From contig NC_080588.1 of assembly GCF_029962835.1 (NCBI RefSeq), positions 42,391,001-42,455,000 of the forward strand: a stretch of DNA of 64,000 nucleotides, given 5' to 3'. Positions 43,131 through 56,800 of this stretch are shown piece after piece (the first letter of the stretch is position 1; each line of letters starts with the position of its first letter). A model generated the notes under the pieces. It ran no database searches, had not been told where the DNA came from, and saw nothing but the letters and a program-made list of their open reading frames with translations. This DNA is from Magnolia sinica. Taxonomy: Eukaryota; Streptophyta; Magnoliopsida; Magnoliales; Magnoliaceae. Made by a program: the position numbers and the translations under genes.

Positions 43131-45688
43131 TGTGATCAGGGTCAAATATTGCATATCAGACCCCAGTAATTGCCTAAATTGACGTACATGATGAGGCTTA
43201 ATGGAGTGTTTTACTCGTGTTTTTATTACAGGATGAAATCAGGAGTGTGTATTGAAAATTGATGTTAAAGGCATGGATTTTATGATCCAAAGTCTCCAGA
43301 GCAAGGCACGCACCCCAGAGAACTAAGATTGAAGAATTTATATGCCAGGAACCGAGGAAATCAAGCCGTTCACATTAAAAAGGCCCGAAAATGGTCCAGA
43401 ATGCAAGATCACATGGTTCCCGCCATCCGATTGACTCGAAACTTCATATATGGCCTGGATGCCATAAATAAACCGTACATATTAAATTTCAACCATTGGA
43501 TATCTCGAGAAGTGGGCCAACTGGATTAGCCCATTAATCTCCAATTTTAGTTACAATCTGGATATACATCAATTTTGACCCAGACGGTTTGAATAAGATG
43601 TGAAACAGGATGGATGGATTAGATTTCACTACAGCATCGTAGTGGACCCCGCATGGGTGGTGTGTGTATTGAAGACACGCGTAGCCGCGCCGCACCCGAC
43701 CACTAAAACCCGTCAAAGTCGGTTTGACCGACCGTCTTCAGCAAAAACGGCAACTGCCGTTATAGCGTTCGCAAACGCGTTGATCGGTTGCAGTTGTGGG
43801 CCCCACCCATCGTCCGTACGGTTGATCTCGACCGTTCATTCGTTCCCTGGGGCAGCCACAACCTGTGCCTAGCTGACGGAATTTGAAGACACCACGTTAT
43901 TAGTTTTTCAATTGTTTAAAAATAGAATGGACGGTGAGTTCAAAACTCTGTGGGCCACCGCAACTCTAACTCGAAATTGGGCATTCCTAGCCGTTGTTTC
44001 ATCCTCCATGCAATGGACGGAGTGGATTATTGAAATAATTATCAAAATGGGTCCCACCATTGCCACGGAAGTTGTTTTCGCGTCCGCGTAGCGTCTTCCG
44101 CTGGCCGTTTTTGTGAAGGATTGTGGGCCCTGTACGTCACCCGTACGGATGGGCGGAAAGACCGCTTTTTACGGACCGCTGTGGGCCCCACCGGTAACAC
44201 GTACGGCCGATCCGAGCCGTCCATCGTGTAGATGGGTTCGAGAACTACAAAACCATGCGATATTCCACTCCCATGCGGACACACGTGTGCGGTACAGAGG
44301 CCACAAAAGGGCTCCCTGACGTCCAGAATGAAAACAGCATGATTCCTTCTTTGGGCCGCGTCCACGCAAGTTCAAAACCATCCATCTTTGAACGAAATTG
44401 CGTCCTCTATCCAATGGACGGGGTGGATTTCTCCGAAAACGCTTATGTGGGGCCCACCGAGCATCACAGCGCCGGACGTGCGAAGGCTTACGCACGTCCG
44501 CGAAGAGCTGACTTCCGGGCGGTTGTGGCCCACCATCTTCGTTCAAATGGAAGATCTGATCCGTCCATCGTGTAGAGGGCGTCGAGAGCTTCAAAACCAT
44601 GTTGATATTCCTCGCCCATGCGTACACACGTGTGCGGTGCAGAGGCCAAAAGTAGACTGCCCCGGGACGTTCAAAACTGATCTTTTTGTATTTTCTTCTC
44701 TGGGCCGCACTAATGGACCTTCAAAACCACCTATTCTTGACTGAAATTTCGTCCTGAATCCAATGGACGGGGTAGATTTTCCAGAAAATGCCTCTGTGGG
44801 GCCCACCGATCACGGCTGCAAAAAATTGCACTTCGAGTCCTTCTACGACTCTGCCACCGACCCCATCAGCTATAGAAGGGGAGTTTTGGACGTGGGAAAG
44901 TCATTCAGAACCAGGGGATTCCAGATCTGGAGCAAGGAAGAGAAGAAAGAGAATAAAGAGAAGAAAGAAGAGAGATCGATTGGTTTGGTGTTTAATTTTT
45001 ATGAATTTTATTTAATATTTTTCATGAATTTTATGGGTCACTAATCTCTCAGGTGCTGAGATGAAGCCCCTAATTTGATTAGCTCTTGTATTGGTTGATT
45101 TACTTTGAATTTCAATTAATTTGTTTCTTTCTTTAAGTGGGCTTTATGGGTTTAAATTCTATACTTCTCCATCTATGAACTTGACCAAAGTATATATATG
45201 GATGTTGTTTGGATGCTTATTATAGGTGCTTGTGTCTGATCAGGAACAGGTTTCCTATAGAGGAAGAAACAGGATGCTTTAATGAATTGTACATCCCTTA
45301 TGCCCAACCAAGGATATGGGATATGTCATTCATGGCATTGCTTAAAGGAATTAGACAGTCTGTATGCCCGATTAAGGACACAGATTGTGCTTTCTCTATT
45401 TAAGTGGTATCAATCTAGATCAAGGTGAATCAACAGACAAAACAAGGGTTAGGATAATTAGGGTGGATTCGAAAGTCCTAGTGCTCTCTCTAATTGAATT
45501 TTCTTCCCTGTTCTTAATTAATTATTTTTCATAATATTGTGCTTTGTAATTCATTCGATTATTTGTTGGATTAGTTAAGGAGACTGATAGATTTGAATTG
45601 TGACGACCTGTCCTCGTGGGAACGTTCTCGTAATACGTACTGTATGTGCATCTGATTCGTATACTTGCGAGTTTAAAAATCATTTAAA
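43131..45688 (+). repeat. 3' LTR of the Gypsy element, end truncated
   Basis: Matches the 5' LTR from its start to 'gtttaaaaatcatttaaa'. The last 25 bases of the 5' copy (38096-38120) are missing and satellite sequence follows at once. A patch at 43828-43923 does not match the corresponding 73 bases of the 5' LTR. A further about 40 bp of the 5' LTR (near 36510-36555) is absent or rearranged here. Confidence 0.9.
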
Positions 45689-47794
45689 ACGAAATCGCAT
45701 TGAGTACTGAGTTACTCAGTATGCTCTTATCGTATTGAGTAAACTCTGTTGGGACTACCGTGATTGTATCTGGTCTATCCACATCGTCCATATGTTTTTA
45801 CATATTACTTTAGGGGTTGAGACCAAAATTTAAGCATACCCAAAGATCAAGTAGACCATACCATAGGAAATAGTTGGAATAATGACTTCCACCGTTGAAA
45901 CCTTTCTAGGGCCCATGATAATGTTTATTTCTCATCCAAACTGTTCATAAGATCACACAAACATGGATGAAGGGAAAAAACAAATACAAGCTAGATCCAA
46001 AACTTCTGTGGCCCCCATGAAATTTTCAACGGTAAATGTTCAATTGACACTATTTCTTATGGTGTGATCCATTTAAGGTTTAGATATGCTTCGTTTTTTT
46101 AGCTCAAGTCCTAAAATTATCTCTTAAAATGGATGATGGACAGAGTTAATAAAATACATAAATCACGGTGGACCCCACATAGTTTACTCGGTACAAAATC
46201 CTCTTCCCACAGCGAAATCGAATTGCCTACTCATTTACTCAGTACGCTCTTATCGTACTGAGTAAACTCTGTTCGGCCCACCATGAATGTATTTGGTCTA
46301 TCCACGCCGTCCATCCGTTTTTACATATTATTTTAGGGGTTGTGACTAAAATTTAAGCATACCCAAAGATAAAGTAGACCATACCATAGGAAACAGATGG
46401 AATAATGTCTTCCACCGTTGAAACCTTTCTAAGGCCCTTGATCATGTTTATTTCTCATCCAAACTGTTCGTAAGATCACACAGATATGGATGAAAGGAAA
46501 AAACAACTACAAGCTTGATCCAAAACTTCCGTGGCCCCCAAGAAATTTTCAACGGTAAATGTTCAATTGACACTGTTTCGTATGGTGTGATCCATTTGAG
46601 GTTTAGATATGCTTCGTTTTTATGCTCATGTCCTAAAATTATCTGTTAAAATGGATGGATGGAGTTGAAAAAATACATAAATCACGGTGGACCCCACATA
46701 GTCTACTCAGTCCGCTTAACGTACTGAGTTACTCACTACGCAATCCTCTTCCCACAGCGAAATCGGAATGCGTACTGAGTTACTCAGTACGAACTTATCA
46801 TACTGAGTAAACTCTGTTGGGCCCACCGTGAATGTATCTGGTCTATCCACGCCGTCCATCCATTTTTACATTTTATTTTAGGGGTTGCGACCAAAATTTA
46901 AGCATACCCAAAGATCAAGTAGACCTTACCACAGGGAACATTTGGAATAATGACTTCCACTGTTGAAACCTTTCTAGGGCCCAAGATGATGTTTATTTCT
47001 CATCTAAATTATTCATAAGATCACACAGACTTGGATGAAGGGAAAAAACAAATACAAGCTTGACCCAAAACTTTCGTGGCCCCCAAGAAATTTTCAACGG
47101 TAAATGTTTAATTGACACTATTTCTTATGGTGTTATCCATTTGAGGTTTAGATATGTTTCCTTTTTAGGCCCAAGTCCTAAAATTATCTGTTAAAATGGA
47201 TGGACAGAGTTGATAAAAAACATAAATCATGGTGGACCCCACATAGTTTACTTAGTACGATTAGCGTACTGAGTTACTTAGTACACAATCCTCCACCCAC
47301 AGCGAAATCGGATTGCGTACTGAGTTACTCAGTATGCTCTTATCATACTGAGTAAACTCTTTTGTGCCCACCGTAAATGTATCTGGTCTATCCACGCCAT
47401 CCCTCCATTTTTACATATTATTTTAGGGGTTGAGACCAAAATTTACAGATACCCATAGATCAAGTAGACCATACCATAGGAAACAGTTGGTATAATGACT
47501 TCCACCGTAGAAACCTTTCTAAGGCCCACGATGATGTTTATTTCTCATCCAAACTGTTCATAAGATCACACATATTTGGATGATGGGAAAAAATAAATAC
47601 AAGCTTGATCCAAAAGTTTCGTGGCCCCCAAGAAATTTTCAACAGTAAATGTTCAATTGACACTATTTCCTATGGTGTTATCCATTTGAAGTTTAGATAT
47701 GGTTCGTTTTTAGGCTCAAGTCCTAAAATTATCTATTAAAATAGATGGACGGAGTTGATAAAATACATAAATCATGGTGGACCCCACATAGTTT

Positions 47795-47828
47795 TGTAAT
47801 GACCCGAAAAATTTTGTGCCAAGACCCG
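47795..47828 (+). other. 34-bp LTR tip captured in a satellite unit
   Basis: TGTAATGACCCGAAAAATTT at the start and AAGACCCG at the end replace the normal linker between two units. It aligns without gaps to the first 34 bases of the solo LTR at 4893 (about 25 identities, most differences C/T or G/A). Confidence 0.6.
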
Positions 47829-50800
47829 ATTGCGCACTGAGTTACTCAGTACGCTATTATCGTACTGAGTAAACTCTGTTGGGCCCACCGTGAATGTATC
47901 TGGTCTATCCACACCGTCCATCCATTTTTACATATTATTTTAGGGGTTGCGACCAAAATTTAAGCATACCCAAAGATCAAGTAGACCTTACCACAGGAAA
48001 CATTTGGAATAATGACTACCACCGTTGAAACCTTTCTAGGGCCCACGATGATGTTTATTTCTCATCCAAACTGTTTATAAGATAACACAGACATGGATGA
48101 AGGAAAAAAATACTGCAAGCTTGATCCAAAACTTCCGTGGCCCCCAAGTTATTTTCAACAGTAAATTTTCAATTGACACTGTTTCCTATGGTGTGATCCA
48201 TTTGAGATTTAGATATGCTTCAGTTTTAGGCTAAAGTCCTAAAATTATCTGTTCAAATGGATGGACGGAGTTGATAAAATACATAAATCACAGTGGACCC
48301 CATCGTAGTTTACTTAGTACGCTTAGCTTACTGAGTTACTTTGTACGCAATCCTCTTCCCACAGCGAAATTGGATTATGTACTGAGTTACTCAGTACGCT
48401 CTTATCGTACTGAGTAAACTCTTTTGTGCCCACTGTGAATGTATCTGGTCTATCCATGCCGTCCATCCATTTTTACATATTATTTTAGGGGTTGAGACCA
48501 AAATTTAAGCATACCCAAAGATCAAGTAGACCATACCATAGGAAAATGTTGGAATAATGACTTCCATCGTTGAAACCTTTCTAGGGCGGACGATGTTGTT
48601 TATTTCCCATCCAAACTGTTCATAAGATCACACAGACATGGATGAAGGCAAAAAAAGAATACAAGCTTGATCCAAAACTTCCTTGGCCTCCAAGAAATTT
48701 TCAACGGTAAATGTTCAATTGACACTGTTTCCTATGGTGTGATCCATTTGAGGTTTAGATATGCTTTGTTTTTAGACTCAAGTTTTAAAATTATCTGTTA
48801 AAATGGATGGACGGAGTTGATAAAATACATAAATTAAGGTGGACCCGAGTGACTTACTACGCAATCCACTTCAATTGTGAAATCGGATTGCGTACTGAGT
48901 ATCAGTATGCTCATATCGTACTGAGTAAACTCTGTTGGGCCCACGATGAACGTATCTGGTCTATTCATGCTGTCCATCCATTTTTTTTCATATCATGTGA
49001 GGGGTTGAGACCAAAATTTAAGCATACTAAAAGATTAAGCAGACCATACCATAGGAAACAGTTGGAATAATGACTTCCACTGTTGAAACCTTTCTAGGGC
49101 CCACAATAATGTTTATTTCTCATCCAAACTGTTCATAAGATCACACAGACATAGATGAAGGGAAAAAGCAAATACAAGCTTGATCCAAAACTTCTGTAGC
49201 CCCCAAGAAATTTTCAACTGTAAACGGTCAATTGACACTGTTTCCTATGGTGTGATCCATTTGAGGTTTAGATATGCTTTGTTTTTAGGCTTAAGCCCTA
49301 AAATTATCTATTAAAATGGATGGATGGAGTTGAAAGAATACATAATTCATGGTGGACCCCGCATAGGTTACTCAGTATGCTTAGCATACTGAGTTACTCA
49401 GTACGCAAACCTCCTCCCACAGCGAAATTGTATTGCGTACCGCGTTACTCAGTACGCTCTTATCGTACTAAGTAAACTCAGTTAGGCCCACCGTGAATGT
49501 ATCTGGTCTATTCACACCATCCATCCATTTTTCCATCTTATTTTAGGGGTTAAGACCAAAATTTAAGCATACCCAAAGATCAAGTAGACCATACCATAGA
49601 AAATAGTTGGAATAATGACTTCCACCTTTGAAACCTTTCTGGGCCGACGATGTTGTTTATTTCGCATCCAAACTATTCATAAGATCACACAGACATGGAT
49701 GAAGGGAAAAGACAATTACAAGCTTGATCCAAAACTTCCATCGCCCCCAAGAAATTTTCAACGGTAAATGTTTAATTGACACTGTTTCCTATGGTGTGAT
49801 CCATTTGAGGTTTAGATATGCTTCGTTTTTAGGCTCAAGTCTTAAAATTAGCTGTTAAAATGAATGGATGGAGTTGATAAAATACATAAATCACCGTGGA
49901 CCCCACAGTGTTTACTTAGTACGCTTAGCGTACTGAGTTACTCAGTACGGAATCCTCTTCCCACAGCGAAATCGGATTGCGTACTGAGTAAACTCTACTG
50001 GGGCCACAATGAATGTATCTGGTCTATCCACACTGTCCGTCCATTTTTACATATTATTTTAGCGGTTGAGACCAAAATTTAAGCATACCCAAAGATCAAG
50101 TAGAACATACCAAGAAACCATTGGAATAATGACTTCCACCGTTGAAACCTTTCTAGGGCCCACGATGAAGTTTATTTCTTATCCAAACTGTTCATAAGAT
50201 CACACAGACATGGATGAAGGGAAAAAACAAATACAAGCTTGATCCAAAACTTCCATAACCCCCAAGAAATTTTCAACGGTAAATGTCCAATTGAGACTGT
50301 TTCATATGCTGTGATACATTTGAGGTTTAGATATGCTTCGCTTTTATGCTCCAGTCCTAAAATTATTTGTTAAAATGGATGGACAGAGTTGATTAAATAC
50401 ATATATCATGGTGGACCCCACATAGTATACTTAGTACGCAATCCTCTCCCCACAGCGAAATCGAATTGTGTACTGAGTTACTCAGTACGCTCTTATCGTA
50501 CTGAGTAAACTCTCTTCAGCCCACCATAAATGTATCTGTTCTATCCACACCATCCATCCATTATTACATATTCTTTTAAGGGTTGAGACCAAAATTTAAG
50601 CATACCCAAAGATCAAGTAGACCACACCATAGGAAACAGTTGGAATAATGACTTCCACCATTAAAACCTTTTTAGGGCCCACAATGATGTTTATTTCTCA
50701 TCCAAATTGTTTATAGGATCACACAGATATGGATGAAGGGAAAAAACAAATACAAGCTTGATCCAAAACTTCTATGGCCCCCTAAGAAATTTTCAACGGT

Positions 50801-53800
50801 AAATGTTCAATTGACAATGTTTCCTATGGTGTGATCCATTTGAGGTTTGGATATGCTTTGTTTAGGCTCAAGTCCTAAAATTATCTGTTAAAATGGATGG
50901 ACGGAGTTGATAAAATACATAAATCACGGTGGACCCCACATAGTTTACTCAGTACGCTCTTATCGTACTGAGTAAACTCTGTTGGCCCCACCATGAATGT
51001 ATCTAGTCTATCCACGCTGTCCATCTATTTTTACATATTATTTTAGGGGTTGAGACCAAAATTTAAGCATACCCAAAGATCAAGTACACCATACCATAGG
51101 AAACAATTGGAATAATGACTTCCACTGTAGAAACCTTTCTTGGGCCCACGATGATGTTTATTTCTCATCCAAACTAATCATAAGATCACACAGACATGGA
51201 TGAAGTGAAAAAACAAATGCAAGCTTGATCTAAAACTTTCGTGGCCCCTAAGAAATTTTCAACGGTAAATGATCAATTGACACTATTTCCTATGGTGTGA
51301 TCCATTTGAGGTTTAGATATGCTTCGTTTTTAGGCTCAAGTCCTAAAATTATCTGCTAAAATGGATGGACAGAGTTGATAAAATACATATCTGAGTTACT
51401 CAGTACGCTCTTATCGTACTGAGTAAACTCTGTTGGGCCCACCGTGAATGTATATGGTGTATCCACGCCGTCCATCCATTTTTACATATTATTTTAGGGG
51501 TTGAGAACAAAATTTAAGCATACGGAAAGATCAAGTAGACCATACCATATGAAACAGTTGGAATAATGACTTCCACCGTTGAAACTTTCTAGGGCCCACG
51601 ATGATGTTTATTTCTCATCCAAACTGTTCATAAGATCACATAGACATGGATGAAGGGAAAAAACAAATAAAAGCTTGATCCAAAACTTCTGTGGCCCCCA
51701 AGAAATTTTTAGCCTTAAATGTTTAATAGACACTGTTTCCTATGGTGTGATCCATTTGAGGTTTAGATATGCTTCGTTTTTAGGCTCAAGTCCTAAAATT
51801 ATCAGTTAAAATGGATGGACAGAGTTGATAAAATATATAAATCACGATAGACCCCACATAGTTTACTAAGTACGCTTAGCGTACTGAGTTACTCAATATG
51901 CAAACCTCTTCCCACAACGAAATCGGATTGTGTATTGAGTTACTCAGTACGCTCTGATCGTACTGAGTAAACTCTTTTGGGCCCACCGTATATGTATCAA
52001 TCTATCCACGCTGTGCATCCATTTTTGCATATTATTTTAGGGGTTGAGACCAAAATTTAAGGATATGCAAAGATTAAGTAGACCATACCATAGGAAACAG
52101 TTGGAATAATGACTTCCACCGTTGAAACCTTTCTAAGGACGACGATGATGTTTATTTCTCATCCAAATAGTTCATAAGATCACACAGACAAGGATGAAGG
52201 GAAAAAATAAATACAAGCTTGATCCAAAACTTCTGTGTCCCTCAAGAAATTTTCAACGGTAAATGTTCAATTGACACTATTTCCAATGGTGTGATCCATT
52301 TGAGGTGTAGATATGCTTCGTTTTTAGGCTCAAGTCCAAAATTATCTGTTAAAATGGATGGACAGAGTTGATAAAATACGTAAATCATGGTGGGCCCCAC
52401 ATAGTTTACACATTACGCAATCCTCTTCCCATAGCGAAATCAGATTGCGTACTGAGTTACTCAGTACGCTCTTATCATACTGAGCAAACTTTGTTGGGTG
52501 CACTGCGAATGTATCTGGTCTGTCCACGCCATCCATCCTATTTTACATATTATTTTAGGTGTTGAGACCAAAATTTAAGCATACCCAAAGATCAAGTAGA
52601 CCATACCATCAGAAACAGTTAGAATAATGACTTCCAAACCTTTCTAGGGCCCACGATGATGTTTATTTCTCATCCAAACTGTTCATAAGATCACACACAC
52701 AAGGATGAAGGGAAAAAACAACTACAAGCTTGATCCAAAACTTTCGTGGCCCCCAAGAAATTTTCAACTGTAAATGTTCAATTGACACTGTTTCCTATGG
52801 TGTGATCCATTTGGTGTTTGGATATGCTTCATTTTTAGGCTCAAGTCCTAAAATTATCTATGAAAATGGATGGATGAAGTTGATAAAATAAATAAATCAC
52901 AGAGGACCCCACATAGTTTACTCAGTATGCTTAGCGTACTGAGTTACACCATACGCAATCCTCTTCCCACAGCGAAATCTGATTGCTTACCGAGTTACTC
53001 AGTTTGCTCTTATCATACTGAGTAAACTCTGTTGGGCCCACAATGAATGTATCTGGTCTATCCATGCCGTCCATCCATTTTTACATATTATTTGAGGGGT
53101 TGAGACCAAAATTTAAGCATACCCAAACATCAAGTAGACCGTACCATAGGAAATAGTTGGAATAATGACTTCCACCGTTGAGACCTTTCTAGGGCCCACG
53201 ATCAAGTTTATTTCTCATCCAAACTGTTCATAAGATCACATAGATATGGATGAACGGAAAAAACAAATACAAGCTTGATCCGAAAGATCCGTGGCCCCAA
53301 AGAAATTTTCAACAGAAAATGTTCAATTGACACTGTTTCCTATGGTGTGATCCATTTGAGATTTAGATATGCTTCAGTTTTAGGCTCAAGTCCTAAAATT
53401 ATCTGTTAAAATGGATGGACGGAGTTGATAAAATACATAAATCATGGTGGATCCCACATAGTTTACTCAGTATGCTTATCGTACTGAGTTACTCAGTACG
53501 CAAACCTCTTCCCAGAGTGAAATCGGATTGCTTACTAAGTTACTCAGTACGCTCTTATCGTACTGAGTAAATTGTGTTGGGCCCACCGTGAATGTATCTG
53601 GTCTATCGATGCTGTCCATCCATTTTTACATATTATTTTAGGGGTTGAGACCAAAATTTAAGCATACCCAAAGATCAAGTAGACCATATCATAGGAAACA
53701 ATTGGAATAATGACTTCCACCGTTGAAACCTTTCTAGGGCCGTTGATGTTTATTTCTCATCCAAACTATTCATAAGATCACACAGACATGGATGAAGGGA

Positions 53801-56800
53801 AAAGACAACTGCAAGCTTGATCCAAAACTTCCGTGGCCCCAAAGAAATTTTCAACGGTAAATGTTCAGTTGGCACTGTTTCCTATGGTGTGATCCATTTA
53901 AGGTTTAGATATACTTCATTTTTAGGCTCAAGTCCTAAAATTATCTATTAGAAATCAGATTGTGTACTGAGTTACTCGTAACGCTCTTATCGTACTGAGT
54001 AAACTCTGTTGGGCCCACCGTGAATGTATCTGGTCTATCCACGTTGTCCATCCATTTTTCCATATTATTTTAGGAGTTGAAATCAAAATTTAAGTATACC
54101 CAAAGATCAAGTAGACCATACCCTAGGAAACAGTTGGAATAATGACTACCACCGTTGAAACCTTTCTAGGGCCCACAGGGATGTTTATTGCTCATCCAAA
54201 CTGTTCCTAAGATCACACAGACATGGGTGATGGGAAAAAACAAATACAAGCTTGATCCAAAACTGCCGTGGCCCCCAAGAAATTTTCAACGGTAAATGTA
54301 TAATTGACACTGTTTCATATGGTGTGATCCATTTGAGGTTTAGATGTACTTCGTTTTTAGGCTCAAGTCCTAAAATTTTCTGTTAAAATGGATGGTCGGT
54401 GTTGATAAAATGCAAAAAACAGGGTGGACCCCACACAGTTTACTCAGTACGCAATCCTCTTCCCACTGCGAAATCGGATTGCGTACTGAGTTACTCAGTA
54501 TGCTCTTATCGTATTGAGTAAACTCTGTTGAGCCCACTGTGAATGTTTCTGGTCTACCCACGCCGTCCATCTATTTTTACATATTATTTTAGGGGTTGAG
54601 ACCAAAATTTAAGCATACCCAAAGATCATGAAAACCATACCATAGGAAACAGTTGGAATAATGACTTCCACCGTTGAAACCTTTCTAGGGCCCACGATGA
54701 TGTTTATTTCTCATCCAAACTGTTTATAAGATAACACAGACATGGATGAAGGGAAAAAAATACTGCAAGCTTGATCCAAAACTTCTGTGGCCCCCAAGTT
54801 ATTTTCAACGGTCAATTTTCAATTAACAGTGTTTCCTATGGTGTGATCCATTTGAGGTTTAAATATGCTTCAATTTTAGTCTCATGTCCTAAAATTATCT
54901 GATAAAATGGATGGCCGGAGTTAAAAAAATACATAAATCATGGTGCACCCCACATGGTTAACTCAGTACGCAAACCTCTTCCCACAGCGAAAACGGATAG
55001 CATACTGAGTTACTCAGTACGCTCTTATCGTACTGAGTAAACTCTGTTGGTCCCATCATGAATGTATATGGTCTATCGACGCCGTCCATCCATTTTTACA
55101 TATTATTTTAGGGGTTGAGAACAAAATCTAAGCATACCTAAAGATCAAGTAGATCGTACCATAGGAAACAGTTGGAATAATGACTTCCACCGTCAAAACC
55201 TTTAGGGCCCACGATGATGTTTATTTCTCATCCAAACTGCTCATAAGATCACACATACATAAATACAAGCTTGATCCAAAACTTTCATGGCCCCTAAGAA
55301 ATTTTCAATGGTAAATGTTCAATTGACACTATTTCCTATGGTCTGATCCATTTGAGGTTTAGATATGCTTCGTTTTTAGGCTTAAATCCTAAAATTATCT
55401 GTCAAAATGGATGGAAGAACTTGATAAAACAAATAAATCACATTGGACCCCACATAGTTTGCTCAGTACGCTTAGCGTACTGAGTTACTCAGTACGCAAT
55501 ACTCTTCCCATAGCGAAATCAGAATGCGTACTGAGTTACTCAGTATGCTCTTATCAAACTGAGTAAACTCTGTTGGGTCCACCGTGAATGTATCTGGTCT
55601 ATCCACACCTTCCATCCATTTTTACATATTATTTTAGGGGTTGAGACCAAAATTTAAGCATACCCAAAGATCATGTAGACCATACCATAGGAAACAATTG
55701 GAATAATGACTTCCACCGTTGAAACCTTTCTAGGGCCAACGATGATGTTTATTTCTCATCCAAACTGTTCATAAGATCACATAGACATGGATGAAGGGAA
55801 AAAACGAATACAAGCTTGATCGAAAACTTCCGTGGCCCCCAAGAAATTTTCAAGGGTAAATGTTTAATTGACACTGTTTCCTTTGGTGTGATGCATTTGA
55901 GGTTTAGCTATGCTTCGTTTTTAGGCTCAAGTCTTAAAATTATCTGTTAAAATGGATGGATAGAGTTGATAAAATACATAAATCATGGTGGACCCAACAT
56001 AGTTTACTCCGTACGCTTAGCGTATTGAGTTACTTAGTACGCAATCCTTTTCCCACTGCGAAATCAGATTGCGTACTTAGTTACTCAGTACACACTTATC
56101 ATACTGAGTAAACTCTTTTGGGCCCACCATGAATGTATTTGGTCTATCCTTATAGTCCATCCATTTTTACATATTATTTTAGGGGTTGAGACCAAAATTT
56201 AAGCATACCCAAAGATCAAGTAGACCATACCATAGGAAACAGTTGGAATAATGACTTCCACCGTTGAAACCTTTCTAGGGCCCACGATGAGGTTTATTTC
56301 TCATCCAAACTGTTCATAAGATCACATAGATATGGATGAATGGAAAAAACAAATCCAAGCTTGATCCAAAAGTTCCATGGCCCCAAAGAAATTTTCAACG
56401 GTAAATGTTCAATTGACACTGTTTCCTATGGTGTGATCCATTTAAGGTTTAGATATACTTCATTTTTAGGCTCAAGTCCTAAAATTATCTGTTAAAATGG
56501 ATGGACAGAGTTGATAAAATACATAAATCATGGTGGACCCCACATAGTTTACTTAGTCCGCTTAACGTACTGAGTTACTCAGTACGCAATCCTCTTCCCC
56601 CAGCGAAATTGGATTGCGTATTGAGTTACTCAGTACGCACTTATCATACTAAGTAAACTCTTTTGGGCCCACCGTGAATGTATCTGGTCTATCCATGCCG
56701 TCCATCCATTTTTACATATTATTTTAGGGGTTGAGACCAAAATTTAAGCATACCCAAAGATCAAGTAGACCATACCATAGGAAACAGTTGGAATAATGAC

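Larger units (their letters stand above)
35505..45688 (+). mobile_element. Ty3/Gypsy retrotransposon, Tat/Athila-like, 10.2 kb, pol mostly deleted
   Basis: Two LTRs of about 2.6 kb, a tRNA-Asp-type PBS, gag, aspartic protease, the very start of RT, a long 3' non-coding region, polypurine tract and 3' LTR. The PBS and the gag style fit the Tat/Athila group of plant Gypsy elements. RT core, RNase H and integrase are absent. The element sits inside the foldback satellite. The flanks are 22-bp near-identical satellite sequence (35481-35502 and 45689-45710, 21 of 22 matching) rather than a normal 5-bp duplication. Confidence 0.9.

Noticed and set aside
44169..44627. 152-codon open frame on the minus strand in the Gypsy 3' LTR, with a relative in the 5' LTR
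   Set aside because: Both LTRs carry it because they are copies. GC-rich sequence gives long frames in several phases at once, and no domain or consistent start is seen.
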